In this document: in pieces, positions 23,408 to 34,920 of the stretch
How positions within the stretch are numbered: position 1 is the stretch's first letter
Layout: each line of letters opens with the position of its first letter
Assembly: GCA_963575745.1 (NCBI GenBank)
Contig: CAUYUJ010009535.1
Coordinates: 308,809 to 372,808, forward strand
Length of the DNA: 64,000 nt
Direction: 5' to 3'
Origin: Prorocentrum cordatum
Lineage: Eukaryota; Sar; Dinophyceae; Prorocentrales; Prorocentraceae
Made by a program: the position numbers and the translations under genes
Notes under the pieces: generated by a model
What the model saw: the letters and a program-made list of their open reading frames with translations, nothing else
Told to the model about the DNA's origin: nothing
Database searches by the model: none

Positions 23408-23580
23408 CGCAGTCGGCCGCGCTTGAGCTTCAGAGCGCCCAGGGCGTGCAGGCATGCCGCGGATGCCTCTCTTGAGCTCGGTAATTGCTCGGCCCGCTCG
23501 CCTGTGGCATGCAGGCACGCCGCAGTGACGGGCGCGATACCCGACTCATAATTCACCATCAGAACTGAATCGTCGAAAGC

Positions 23581-23748
23581 TCGGGTGTTGCTAGAAGTAC
23601 CCCTGGCCCAAGGTACCCCCAGGATTCACGGGGTGGCCCAGGCGGCCTCCAGGGCACCCCTCACGAAGCCCAGAGGACCCCAGGGGCTCCAAAATGAAGC
23701 GAAAAGCTGAGGGCATCTTGGGCCAGGGGCACTTCTAGCAACACCCGA
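23581..23748. mobile_element. Foldback element D with 34-bp inverted repeats
   Basis: Bases 23581-23614 (starting TCGGGTGTTGCTAGAAGT) match the reverse complement of about 23714-23748 with two differences. The 168-base element has a GC-rich centre and no coding capacity. Structure fits a MITE-like element; no clear target duplication. Confidence 0.8.
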
Positions 23749-24419
23749 AAAACGATTCCTGCCTGCACCTGGTGCCGGCTTGCAGCGGTAATGCGTTGTG
23801 TGCGCATGCCGCTGCGTGCTCAGACCCAGCGTGTGCATAATCTCCCGTAACAGGCCTTGCCCGTGCCTGGAGCCGACACTCAGCAGCAATACGCTACGCG
23901 TTTCTGCATGTGCATGTAGTCATCCAATGTGTGCGTGGCTCACCGTCGTCATTTTTTTTAGCATTCTTGCTGCACCAGCGCCGTTACGACTAGGGTCGTC
24001 GCGCACGTCGGAATCCGCATAGCAGATGCTCGCACCAGCCGCGTAATGCGCGACTCGTGTACGAAATACGTGGCGTGGCTTCACTGAATGCCGTCTCCTG
24101 AAAAACAGGGCCACCCCGTTTTTGGCCTGAGAGCATTGTTCGATAGATATGTCTTGAGACGCCTAGCGCAACACTTGCTAAAAAACAAATTCCAGACGCC
24201 CTGGGACAGGCGCCCCTGACGGCGGAACAAAAATACTTTCTACCGTTCGTCGCCTAAGCGAGGAGATCAAGAGCGCCGATGTCTGAGGGAGGTGCGGAAG
24301 GCTTGGGCGGAGGCAGATTCAGACGAACATCACTCTAAACAGCTCCTGAAAGAAGGACATGCGCGTAGTTTTAACCGAAGAATGATGAAAAAAACGCCAG
24401 TGACTGGCCCCGCCCCCCT

Positions 24420-24521
24420 GGTCACGTCACGAATCGCGCCGGCGCCGTTTGGGAATTGGCCCTTCATAAATACTCCCGCACAACATTCCCAAACGGCGGC
24501 GGCACGAATTGTGACGTGACC
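24420..24521. mobile_element. Foldback element E
   Basis: GGTCACGTCAC at 24420-24430 is matched by GTGACGTGACC at 24511-24521. The arms extend inward for nearly 40 bases, including CCGTTTGGGAAT and its complement, with about five mismatches. The loop is about 25 bases. Confidence 0.8.
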
Positions 24522-25329
24522 GGCCCGCTCCCCTCCCCCCGGTCACGACCGCTATCGCCAGGGGATCAAAAACAACGGGGAAACGAAAGGGTACCGACTC
24601 CGCGACGTACTCCTTGGCTTTCTCCCAGGACGCAGTCCGACCAGAATTTCGAAACACATCCAGCGGTGGCGACGAGGGCCCCCCAGGAGGCCCAAAACGG
24701 CGAGAGCGAGGGAAGGGCAGCGGCACCTGATCCTCCTCTTGTAACCAAAAAGTGTCTGACTGCGCACATGCGGCACGGGCCCGCTCTCTGACCCCAGCTC
24801 TTTGCGCAATCGCGCCCCTTCCCCCGGACAGGAAACAAGGCGGGCCTCGTGCTCGAGGGGCTCCGGGTGCAAGAGCGCACGGATCTTCGCGGCCTCTGCG
24901 CCGTGCGGCGGCGCGCAGGCGTATCCGCGGTGGCGCCGGGTCGCGTAAGGGTCCTGGAGCTGGAGAGAGAGGACCCGGACGTGCTCGCGTTGCGAAATCA
25001 CCGCCGACCTGGCAGGGTCCACCGCGTGTGAAACTGTTGCCCCTCTCCCCCCCCCGGGTCAGCTCTGTCTGGCCAGTTTGGAAGGTGGGGTTCTGGCCAA
25101 AGGCGACTCAGAGATGTTCATGGACGGCATCCGACGGCTTCGAAATGACCCCCAAGGGTTTCTCGACGATCAAGCACCCAGTCGCCCTGAGAAGGCTTCC
25201 AGACAACCCACGAAGCCTCCGACCAATGGCTCCAGAAGAACTCCCCGCGAGGGCCCCAACCAGCAACAATTGTCCGATTCCCTTTTCGGGTAAAACAAAC
25301 AAGTTCTGAGGACTACTGCCTCAACAGCC

Positions 25330-25570
25330 TTGAAAATCAACCCGAGACGGGCCAAAAGCTCCAAACGGCCCCGAAGCGGCCCGAGAAACGCCCAGGGCAG
25401 CCCAAGAGGATCCCGAGAGGGGCCCAAGACAGCTCAAGATGGTCTCAAGGCGGCACGGGAAGGACCCCGGACAGCCCAAGATGGCCCCGACGCGGCCCAA
25501 GGCGCGCCTCAGACGGCCCAGGAGGGCCCCGAGATGCCCTCAGGCAGCCCAGACGGGCCCCATGGAGGCT
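25330..25570. repeat. CCCAAGAGGCC-type repeat patch, copy 2
   Basis: Same style of degenerate 10-12 base units as 20700-21280. A short inverted relative lies at about 35337-35405. Confidence 0.6.
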
Positions 25571-25743
25571 GACACCGCCGCCAAGAAAGTGGGCTGGTCG
25601 AGAGGCGAGCACACCGACGTCATTGTGCATGGGCTTCTGCCAACGACGACAAGGGATGTGAACACTATCTGCCGCTGCTGACTGGCCCACCATTCCTGTC
25701 AAACACCAATGCAAATCGACGGAGGGCGCACGCGCCGTCCCCT

Positions 25744-25950
25744 ATGCTGAATCCACTCGTTGCTACTCTACTCTTGCTTGCGTGGCAAGGTGGCGGGGGA
25801 AACGGCATCCTGTTCGATGCGCGCGCTGTCAGGAACGAAGCCGCGCTGGCCCATTGGGCATCGCGGACGCCAGATTCCTGTTCACAGTCGTCGCTTGCCT
25901 CCGTCCGCGCAGCTGCCTGGCGATGCAACGCGCCTCCTTTCTTGAAGGGG
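25744..25950 (+). CDS. Possible exon with signal-peptide-like start
   Basis: The frame opens with MLNPLVATLLLLAW, a plausible secretion signal, then continues with ordinary composition for about 50 residues before drifting into low-complexity sequence. No domain is recognisable and no splice site could be fixed. It could equally be chance. Confidence 0.2.
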
Positions 25951-26664
25951 CCCTGGGACACACAAATAAATACACACACAAATAACAGGATCCCCCATAG
26001 TTTCCCATGTGTTCTGGGTTTCTGTCTTCCCCCCACTTCCCATATTTTCCAATCTTTTCTGGGGGATCGACCGGAGAGGCCGACAGGGGCAGCGGACGGC
26101 AGTCCTCCTCAAGATTTGTTGTATACCACACCCTCCCTAATTACCCCAGTTTCCACCGCCTAGGGCCACGTTTGGTATGCATGATGCCACGCCCCAGGGA
26201 GGAACTGTGTATACCACGCCCACAACCAGGACCCTCGCCCACCCCACAGGGATTCTTGGCATAGCCAGAGTGAGGGGGCCGAGCGGTCATTCATTGTCCC
26301 CTGAGGGGGCCTCGACCCCCCGCGACCCACCCCACGACCAATCCGCGACCCACCCGCGACCCACCCCCTCACGCTTATCCGCAACTGAGGGGTGCTACGT
26401 ACATTCTCATAATAACCACACATCTGCGCATGTGGGCCGGAGGCAGGCCTCGTCTGCCGTCTGGAGCGCCACGGCTGGCTGCCCGGTCACCACCTCCTGG
26501 CGCGGCGCGGCGGCACCGCCCACCTATTTACTCGGCTCCCAGATCCCTCGAGTCGTGACAACAGAGGCCTCCCGCCTCGCCGAACCATATGGTAGAGAGC
26601 CTCTCGCGGAAGCCAGTGGAACCGCGCCGCAACACCTCCTCGACCGCTGGACTCTGCCCCCGCA

Positions 26665-26870
26665 CCTGCAAATGGGGTTCCGAGTCTAGATGGGGTCGGA
26701 GGATCGCGCCGCATCGCCGATGCATCAGCGATACATCGCCGATGCAACGGCGAAGTCGGCGATGCATCGGCGACGCTGGCGTAGAGAAAATCAGGCTCCA
26801 CATCGAGCCGAATCACCGATGCATTGGCGATGCGGCGCGACTCTTCGACCCCACCCCATCTAGGAGGCCT
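26665..26870. mobile_element. Foldback element family B, copy 2
   Basis: Relative of 10750-10922. The left arm has CTAGATGGGGTCGGAGG and ATCGCGCCGCATCGCC; the right arm, read in complement, has CTAGATGGGGTGGGGTCG and TCGCGCCGCATCGCC. The centre is longer than in copy 1 because the GGCGATGCATC words are repeated. It shares a GAGAAAATC word with copy 1. Confidence 0.75.
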
Positions 26871-26924
26871 CGAGGCAAAAATCCGCCGACCCTGTCGGCG
26901 TGGAGGAGGCTGTTCCGTTTGACT

Positions 26925-26990
26925 CGTCCTCGTCGTCGTCGTGGTCGTTGTTGTCGTCGTCGTCGTCGTCGCTGTCGCCGTCGCCGGTCC
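26925..26990. repeat. GTC microsatellite
   Basis: About 20 GTC units with minor variants. Confidence 0.85.
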
Positions 26991-27339
26991 CCTCCCTTTC
27001 CCTGAGTCTGGCGCCGCTGCCTCCACTTTCACCGGGCCCTTCTCCTCGAGCGCGCCAGCCACAGCGAAATTGAGCAGCGCTGTAGTTGAGTCGAAGGGAA
27101 GCCCCTTCCCTGTGACTGTGATCCCTTCCCCGCCGGGGGGGGTGGGGGGGTCCCGAGGGGGGGTCCTGGGGGAGGTCCCAGGGAGGGTCCCGGATCAGGT
27201 CCCGGGGCAGGTCCCGGGGGGGGTCCTGGGTCAGGTACGGCTCCCCTCCGGGCGGTTCGGGAGCCCAGACAATCCCCAAGACGTAGCAAAAGTGTCCCGA
27301 GAGGCCTCCAAGAATGTCCTCGAGGGACCCGAATCGCCG

Positions 27340-27945
27340 AAGCATCGGTCCAAGTCACAATAGCCTCCAGACAGCTTCGGAAGTTCCCACTCCAAGGGCA
27401 CTCCCAAGAGGGCCCCAAGGAGCAAAAATCATAGATTTCCGTTACGTAAGTTTTTGGACGATTTCGGCACTCTCGCCTTGTCAGCTTCCCGACGCTCCAA
27501 GACAGGCCAAGAAGCCCCCAAGACCGCCCCAATATCGCCCAAGAGGCCTCCAAGAGAGCCCCAAAACGACCCAAGAGGGCCCCAAGACCGACCAAGAGGC
27601 CTCCAAGACAGCCGAAGAGGCCCCCAAGACGGCTCTAAGGAGGAGCCCAGACGGGTGACCCGAACGGACATTTCGAGCCCTCGGCCTGAGAAGCTCTCAG
27701 GAGGCCCCCAGAGGTCCCTAAGAAGCCCCGCAAGAAAACCCAAGCAGCCCCCGAGAGACCCCCAGAGACCCCCAGAGGCCCCGACGAGGCTTCCAAGCGG
27801 CCCCCCAGAGCTTCCCAAGAGGCCCCCAAACTACCCCGAAGAGGCCCCCGAGAGCGCTCGTCGTCGCCGTCGTCGTCGTCGCCATTCAGTGTCGGCGGCA
27901 CTGGCCGTAAGGGCTTCGCAATCATGAGAAAACTTTGATCATGCC
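27340..27945. repeat. Segment related to 20700-21480
   Basis: Degenerate CCCAAGAGGCC-type units with the same internal landmarks as the 20.7 kb segment. At its right end (27870-27945), the minus strand gives RHDQSFLMIAKPLRPVPPT, resembling GDHHSLIAKALLLVPLTP of the RCC1-like piece near 21340. The two segments therefore share both the repeat and the flanking RCC1-like end, which indicates duplication of about 600-700 bases. Confidence 0.6.
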
Positions 27946-30000
27946 GCGGCCCCAGAAGGGCAACTCGACACATGGCAAACATCACGACAGGAAAGTCTCG
28001 GTCTTTCTGGCCCTCCCTTCTGGCCGCAGACACGGTCGAGGGGGGGAAGGGAAAGGGGAGGCAGGAGCGAATGACTGGCAACACGAGCACCGGCAAGCTG
28101 GGGGTGAGGGCCAGGTCAAAACGCAACGAGCAGACAACCACGTGGGAGACCCGAGAACCGCCGCCCAGCAGCACGAGACGTCTACAGGAGTCTTCTGCGC
28201 AGATAGTCACCCCAAGACGCAAGGCAGAATCATCCCCAGTGTCATCAGCATCACGTATGTCAAACAAAAACAATATTCCCAACCGGGGGTGGCCGCCGAG
28301 CGACACCGTCGAGCACCCTGGATGGCTAAACATGTTGTTCAGCGGGAGGTGGATGGAGTGAGAGGGAGTAAGAGCAGAGGGGGCCCTGCATTGGGCTTTC
28401 ATCGATGAGAGAGTCCTGAGTCCTGCTCGGGTTCTCAGCGACCAAGCAGACTTGGCGAAGAGAAACATCGAATCCATCGAGCCATGACCGGGGACAAAAG
28501 AAAACCATCGAACAGTTCAGCCCAGAGAAACCATCGGATACCTACACTGGTGGTCGAAGAGCCATCGACGAATCGCCGAAAACCGGGGACATCGCATCGC
28601 CAGCGACACCTGGTGGGATTTCCCACTGGAGGGCCAGGGTCTCGAGGGGACGAGAGATGGCACAATTTCGCCGAAAAGGGGCGCCCTCAGGCACGGTCCG
28701 TTTCAACCGCAGGTCTCTGTTCAGCTCGAGCTGTGCTAGACCAGTGATATGAACCAACTCCTGAAGCTCTCCCCCTCTCTCCTGTCCCCCCCCCCTCTCC
28801 TGTCCACCCCCCCCCCCCTCTCCTGGGGGCTGGCAGGGGGGGGAGGTTCCGAGCACATCATTCGTCAGGAAATTACGTCCCCCCCCTCCCCCCCTCCCCC
28901 CCTCCCAAGCAGAGCTAAAGCTCATGCTGAAGCAGAGCTTCAGCTAGATCAGTGAGCTGTGCTTGGATCTCTCACGCCGTGTTTTTGTTGTACCCCTGAC
29001 CCTTGACACGGACACCACCTCCCATGGGTATTATGACGCACCCTGCCGTTGCAGAGCCACAAGCCCAGTCTCGTCGACAATTGCTGCACTGTTGATTGCG
29101 TGGTGGGGAGATCAGTATTGCAGCTTTGGGTGAATTACGCGGCGCGAGCGAAACATCTCGCCACTTAAACACCCCCGCGGTGATAGAAGAGCAAATGCGG
29201 CCGCCGACGCGGCGGGACCTGGAGACGATGCTGGGCAGAACGGGACGTTGGAGGAGGGGGAGGAGGAGGTGCACCTGTTTTGCACAGCAATGTCTGGGTT
29301 CGGATCGAGAGAGCCCACTCGGTCGGCTCGGCAAGCACAACAACCTGCATGTCACCAGAGCACGCGCGCTTTAAGCCGAAGCCGACTGGAGCAGAAGGAG
29401 GACAAGAGAGACGAGGAAAAGGATTACCAAGGCGCCTACCAAGACGAGGATTACCAGACGAGGGAAAAGGATTACCTCCCCACTGCACGCTGCGCGTGCA
29501 TGAAGCGAGAATGCCGAGGACGATGCGGGGAAAGGAGAACGATAGCGAGAAAAAGAAGAGAGTGAGGGTGACGAGGGGGCCTTTGGAGAACGGAAGGGTG
29601 GCAAGAAGGGGGACGAGAAGGATTATCATGCCAATTGTGATGGAGAAAAGGGGGAGAGCCGAGGGGTTGCAGGGCGGACAAGTAGGAGAGCGAGCTGGAC
29701 GAGGACGAGCACGACGACGCGGGTGGGCGGACGGGCTGCCGGGCGGAGGGGAGGGGCCAGCGACAAACGGTCCTCGTCAGAGAGGGCGTGCCGCTGCACG
29801 CGGCTGCGGGTGGCCCTCCGGCGCGACTGCTCCTCGCCGCGGCGGGCCGCGGCCGCGGCCGTTCCGCGGCTGCTGCTGTCTTCCCGCCTCGCCGTCCCTC
29901 GGCCCCCGCCTCTGCGCGGGCTGCTCCCCTCAGCGTCCTCCGCCTCCTCGGCCGCCGTCCACAACTCTTCACGTCCCGCCCCTTCCCCCGCCAGGCACCT

Positions 30001-30080
30001 CTCCTCCTCCTCCTCCTCCTCCTCCTCCTCCTCCTCCTCCTCCTCCTCCTCCTCCTCCTCCTCCTCCTCCTCCTCCCCGA
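30001..30080. repeat. CTC microsatellite
   Basis: About 26 uninterrupted CTC units. Frames over it are poly-Ser, poly-Leu and, on the minus strand, poly-Glu and poly-Arg. Confidence 0.95.
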
Positions 30081-30419
30081 GATCATCGCCCTCCTCACGT
30101 CTTCTCTCACGGTCTCTCCGAACCGTCTCCGCCGCGGGCCCGGAGAATGGACCACCCCAGCCCCCGACAGGAACTGCCGTACATCGACGGATGCCCAGTC
30201 TGAAACGCGGCTGCGCTCGTTTCCACGCGCAGCAGCCATTTGGAGCGGAATGCCTGGCGCCGAGGAGATCCCGCTGCGCAGTCAGGGTTTCGAGGGGAAG
30301 GGGAGGTATCCCCTCAGGAGAGGGTGTCTGAGCAGTCTGAGGACTTGCAGGTCTGTCAGAAGCGCGATTAGCGACTGTCATCGATCCCCCTGAGGGGGGT
30401 CTCTCGGAAGCCTTCCCCC

Positions 30420-31125
30420 GCACTCTGAAGGCCCCCTTGTATCAAAGCCTCGGGTCTCTTCTGGGAAGCACCACGCATTCCTGGAACGCCGCTAGGGCGA
30501 GAATGATGTCATGGTGCGAGTGGCTCGGGATGCGTTCCACCAAAAATGCTCGAAACATCGAACCGCATCACGCTTGTTCCTCTGAGTCACCCCCCCCCCC
30601 TGCCCCCCCCCCCCCCCTATACAACAACTGTTACTGCACGCCGCCGTCTCTTGGATGTCCAAAAACGGACCTCGACATCCCAGGCTACATCACTACAATC
30701 TTGGAGGCCCAGGTCGCCGGAGACATCAGCGGAGAACGACCCACGTCCCAAAACCCGGCGGTAACCCCGAATCCCCACTGACTCACCACACGGAGTGGTC
30801 ACCGCACCGCCTGGGCGCCCCCGAAGCCTCTGGCCGCGTCGAGCCGCCAGAGGTCTCGCTCTCTCCCTCCTCCGTGCCTCGGAAGCACTCCCCCGCATGC
30901 TGAGAACTGCCCCTTTATATGAGAAGCCTCCGACCCCCTCTGGGAAGCGCCCCGCATTCCTGGAACGCATGATGTCATGATGCGACAGGCTCAGGATGCG
31001 CTCCAGGAACTCCGGAGTATCGGGCGGCCCTCGTGGAGCCCATGCGGAACAATGGGACATATAAGAAATCCTGCAAATATTGAAAAAAAACGCATCACTC
31101 GTGCTACTCTGAGTCACCCCCCCGT
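30420..31125. repeat. Imperfect local duplication
   Basis: The block 30420-30605 and the block 30885-31125 share landmarks in the same order: a word like TCTGGGAAGC, CGCATTCCTGGAACGC, ATGATGTCATG, GGGATGCGTTCC or its variant, CATCACKCKTG, and CTCTGAGTCACCCCCCC. The second copy has an extra insert of about 50 bases. No gene is visible in either. Confidence 0.65.
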
Positions 31126-31186
31126 CCCTGGCCTTCTCCGTCGCCGCGCCGCCATTGACGGATAACGATAACGGGCGACTTGCCCA

Positions 31187-31310
31187 GGGGGGAATCGGCG
31201 ATACATCGCCAACAGATCGGCGATGGGTCCCCGATAGCGAACCCGCACGCTCCCGGGCGGGGTCGGGCTATCAAGCCCCTATAGGCGATGCATTGGCGAC
31301 TGGGGGGCCG
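31187..31310. mobile_element. Family B-like decayed foldback copy
   Basis: Contains GGCGATACATCGCC near the left and GGCGATGCATTGGCGAC near the right, as in the family B arms, but the outer ends are not preserved. Confidence 0.4.
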
Positions 31311-31550
31311 CTCGGAACGACTCGGGCACACCCAGAAAGATCTGTGGGAGGCGCCGCTGCTGGAGAGCACCCCAGGGCTGGAAAGCCGCCGAGGACCGAC
31401 GAACACTCCCGAAAACGTCGAACCTCGAAACCTCGCCCCGGCCTCGGGGCGGGCCTTTCTTTGGCCCCGAGAAGGGCCCCTTCAGGGGCCCTAAAAAGTC
31501 CCCTTTTCTGCAGCCCTCGCTGCCCCCCGCTTTATATCGCCCCTCCCTTG

Positions 31551-31672
31551 CCGTCGCTCGGACGTCCATTTCCTGTGCATTTTTCGGTTTCGTGCGTGCT
31601 TTTTTTGCTCGATGGTCCAGGATGGTCCTCGATGGTTCTCGCCGAGAAAAAATGCACACGTCCGAGCGATGC
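31551..31672 (+). mobile_element. Foldback element family A, best-preserved copy
   Basis: The left end GTCGCTCGGACGT and right end ACGTCCGAGCGAT are inverted repeats. Just inside, GTGCATTTTTCGG pairs with CCGAGAAAAAATGCAC. It is in the same orientation as the other two copies and has no coding potential. Confidence 0.85.
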
Positions 31673-33052
31673 CAAGCTCCACTACGCCGCAACACCCGCA
31701 TGGGCTGCCCGTCGCGAGCGCCGGACAGACGCGCGCGTGCGGGTCTGGGGCGTCCTTGCCGTACAGCGCCACCCAGCTGCTCAGCACCTCCCCGCGCTCC
31801 CGTGCCCACCGGCGGCCGGTGACCGGCCGCTCGGCGGCGACGGCGAGGGCTGGGGGAGCAGCGAGGGGAGCCGGAGGGACCGGCAGGCATCGAGTCGGAC
31901 TGCATCGGCACGGGGCCGAACTCCCACCGGGTCGGCTGCACCAAGCTGCACAGTAACCCCGTGTAAGGGTCGGGCCGCATTCGAATTGGACTGGGCCAGC
32001 CGGAATCGAGATCGAATCGGATCGATCGGATCGATCGGATCGAAGTGGACCCCGGGAGGGGGGGGGACTGCGGCGGAGGAAGATGTACCAATACCGCCGC
32101 TCGTCCTGGAGTCCTTGTCACCACGGCTGGTTTCTCCTTGACAGTCTGGTCAGAACGCACTCTGGGAGAAGTCCGGGAAGTAGCGGTATCGGTACCTTTT
32201 TGCCCTCTAGGGTTGGGCGGGGGGGACGCAGGAGAGAAAGGGGGGTGGTGGAGGACGACGGCGACGAAGGACAGGAGGGGGAGTAGGATATCAAGGGGGA
32301 GATGAGGAGGGAAGAAAAAGAGGTGAGCAAGGAGGAAGCGGGTCGGGGGAAAGGGGCGGTGAGATTGGGGCGACAATGCCTTTCGGAGATCGACTGGCAA
32401 ACTGGGATGAACTGTTCGCCTCGCTTGACTTCCAAACACAACTAATGCCAGAACCAAGAGTCTGAATACAACGCTCCGTGGCACCGCACCCCTCACCGCG
32501 GGCCGCCCCCTCCGACCCACCCCGCCCCCTTCCCCCAGGCGGCCTCCCGAACGCATGAATCAGCAGACTCGCGCGGCAGCGCAACTGGATGAGAAAGGGA
32601 GGCCGCAGAAGATAACACATGGATGCCCTGGACTTTTAATTAGCCGCGCACGCACCTCAAAACGTCCAGATTGGGCGATCTGTGTGGCTACCCCCTGTTG
32701 CGCGACGACTGCTCGATGGGCAATCGAATACGATGCACGATGCAAGTCAAAACCGGCTGGCGGGCCAGGCAGGTGGGCCCAGCACGACACTGATCCCAGC
32801 GGGGCTATCGGGAGAACGGGGACCCTGCCGCAGAAAGGCAACCGCCACCGTCGCTGCTGCCGTCTTGTCTGTTTTTTTGTCGGAGGCCTCCGGGCACACG
32901 TGTGCTAGGCGAATGCGCTCGATAATGGGGATCAAGAAACACGGGCACGCTTACTCTGAGCAGAACGGCGGTGTAAAACTTTGCGGGACGGAAGAAACAA
33001 CGTCATCTAAATCGACGACTTCTTCCGAGAACGAAGCGACAGGCGTGCTAGC

Positions 33053-33262
33053 GTGCTAAAGAAAATGCCGCGAAAGACCAAATGGAAAGGTGCACCGGTC
33101 ATCGTCCCTAACTACGCTAGCCTCGATGACCCAGGCGGCGACCGAACACGAGCCTTCTCGTGTGCCACCGTCACAACGGCAAATCAAATTGTCTTCACAT
33201 GGACTGAAGTCGCGAACCACGGGATCGAGATCTTTCAGCCAACTCTCCACGGCATTCTTTGA
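33053..33262 (+). CDS. Possible small exon, unknown
   Basis: The plus frame has ordinary composition (KWKGAPVIVPNYASLDD, then ANQIVFTWTEVANHGIEIF) and ends at a stop. No family recognised. The minus strand over the same bases is also open, so strand is uncertain. Confidence 0.2.
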   Translation: MLKKMPRKTKWKGAPVIVPNYASLDDPGGDRTRAFSCATVTTANQIVFTWTEVANHGIEIFQPTLHGIL

Positions 33263-33280
33263 GAAATCGCAAGGGAATCA

Positions 33281-33560
33281 TCAATCTGGGATGTTTTCGC
33301 GCTGGTACCACATGACAGGGTCAGCGAGGCGCGGGGCAGGTGTCCCAGCGGCTGAGATCATCTGGAACATCATGTTGGTAAGACGTTCGTAAGCAGGGAA
33401 AACGTCGTCTGCACGGAGAGGCACATGACCGCCAACAACATCAGCAACCGGATTGCAACCAACGGTGAACACAAAGCAATTACAGGAACGCCAGAACTCG
33501 ATCGGAGGGGGCTGTTCGCCATGGATCACGAAGCCCCCGCAAGGAGAGCGAAGTTGGGAT
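33281..33560 (-). CDS. Possible exon, unknown protein
   Basis: The C-terminal part of a minus frame reads like real protein (NCFVFTVGCNPVADVVGG, then VFPAYERLTNMMFQMISAAG) and ends at a stop at 33281. The frame upstream of about 33560 becomes Ser/Arg-rich and is probably non-coding. Function unknown. Confidence 0.28.
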
Positions 33561-33829
33561 GCAGAGCCAGGCCGTGCCTTGGCGGGGTGCATGCCGTGGA
33601 TATCTGGGGCCTCGCCTTCCGTGGCCAGGCGTCTGCAAAAGCGAAACACAACGCGCGCGGGCTTCCAGGCCAGGCCGTGCCGTGACCGGGCACCCGAAAC
33701 AGGAGGGGATAATACACTTGCAAGTGGGTTCCCAAACCAGGCTCTTGCCATGACCAGGTAGGTGCCCACGAGAGCCGAAGAGAAAACGCTTGTAGAGATA
33801 TAACTGCATGAGCATGAACTTCCGGAGCT

Positions 33830-33946
33830 CCGCGCGGATTTCTTGGATCCGCGCTGGAACTCTCTCCCTGGCGCGCGGAGCGCGCCAGGGGCGGCGCCAG
33901 AGGCGCCGACAGCGGGGCCCAACGCCGATCTAAGAAATCCGCGCGG
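33830..33946. mobile_element. Foldback element family C, intact ends
   Basis: Perfect 15-base terminal inverted repeats, CCGCGCGGATTTCTT at 33830-33844 and its complement at 33932-33946, bound a 117-base element. A second dyad lies inside (CCCTGGCGCGCGGAGCGCGCCAGGG). A reverse-oriented, decayed copy lies at 9998-10112. Confidence 0.85.
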
Positions 33947-34504
33947 GGCCTCGAAAGCCTTATGTTTATTGATTTTCTCTCCTTCGAGCTGTGGCTAGCT
34001 GGGCCGAGCCGTGCCGCGGAAAAACTTGCCCGCAAGAGGCAAACAGGGCATACTTGAGCAACCTGGTCAGACCCTTGCCTTGGTCAGGTGCGCAAGTCAG
34101 GACAGCTCCGCACCGCCCCCCGGAACAAACTTGGCCCTCCGGTGCCCTTCGGGCGTTGGGGGAGCGCCTTCCAGCGCGGGGTTCCGCCTGCAGTGGCTTC
34201 AGCGGTGTTAATACTGTAAGACATTGAAGTAATACACGCGTGGCCCCCACTGTGAATCTCCCGTACCCGGCCCCCAAACTCCCCCCCCATCCAGGGGCGC
34301 ACTGGGATTACACTGGGTCCGCGCTCGCAAGGTCACACCCCTCGCAAGCTGCCGTGGATCCGCGAACCCAAGGTCACGATCTTTCTGCAAATCACGCTGG
34401 ATTCGCACTCCAATGGCCGCGGGTTCCTTCGTGACGTGATTGCCCAGGCGCCAGAGATGGGCGTGGCGTGGGGAGGTCAACAATGGTCAATGGTTGTCTG
34501 TCTT

Positions 34505-34920
34505 GTACATCGGTGCCTGTTTTGTTTTTCTATATATATACATATATATATATTCAACTCATTTGTTTTGTTTTCATATGTTTAGAACTCTGCGATTTTC
34601 ATCATCATTCTATATTCCATATCCAATATGTATCGATATGCTTATATCGCGTATCCACGAATTCCTTGGTCGTTTTATGTAGCGTCACCGCAATTCTCTC
34701 ATAATGCTATCATTCATCGCCGTGGTTTCCTCATATCTGTATCTTTCGTACACTGATTTCCCTATGTTTTTCATTGTTCGTTTCAGCGATTCCCTGATTT
34801 GTGATCATCAGTTTCCGCATACTTATATAGTTCGGCTTCCGACGTCTAGTTTGCACCGTTATTCTTAACGTTGGTATCAGATTTCTAGCATTACCCCCAC
34901 GATGTCCTCATCTTTCTATC
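34505..34920. other. AT-rich island
   Basis: About 400 bases are far richer in A and T than the rest of the window, with a TATATA run at 34530-34550 and words such as TATTCCATATCC. No protein or RNA gene is recognisable. It could be inserted foreign or organelle-derived DNA, or simply an unusual spacer. Confidence 0.5.
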
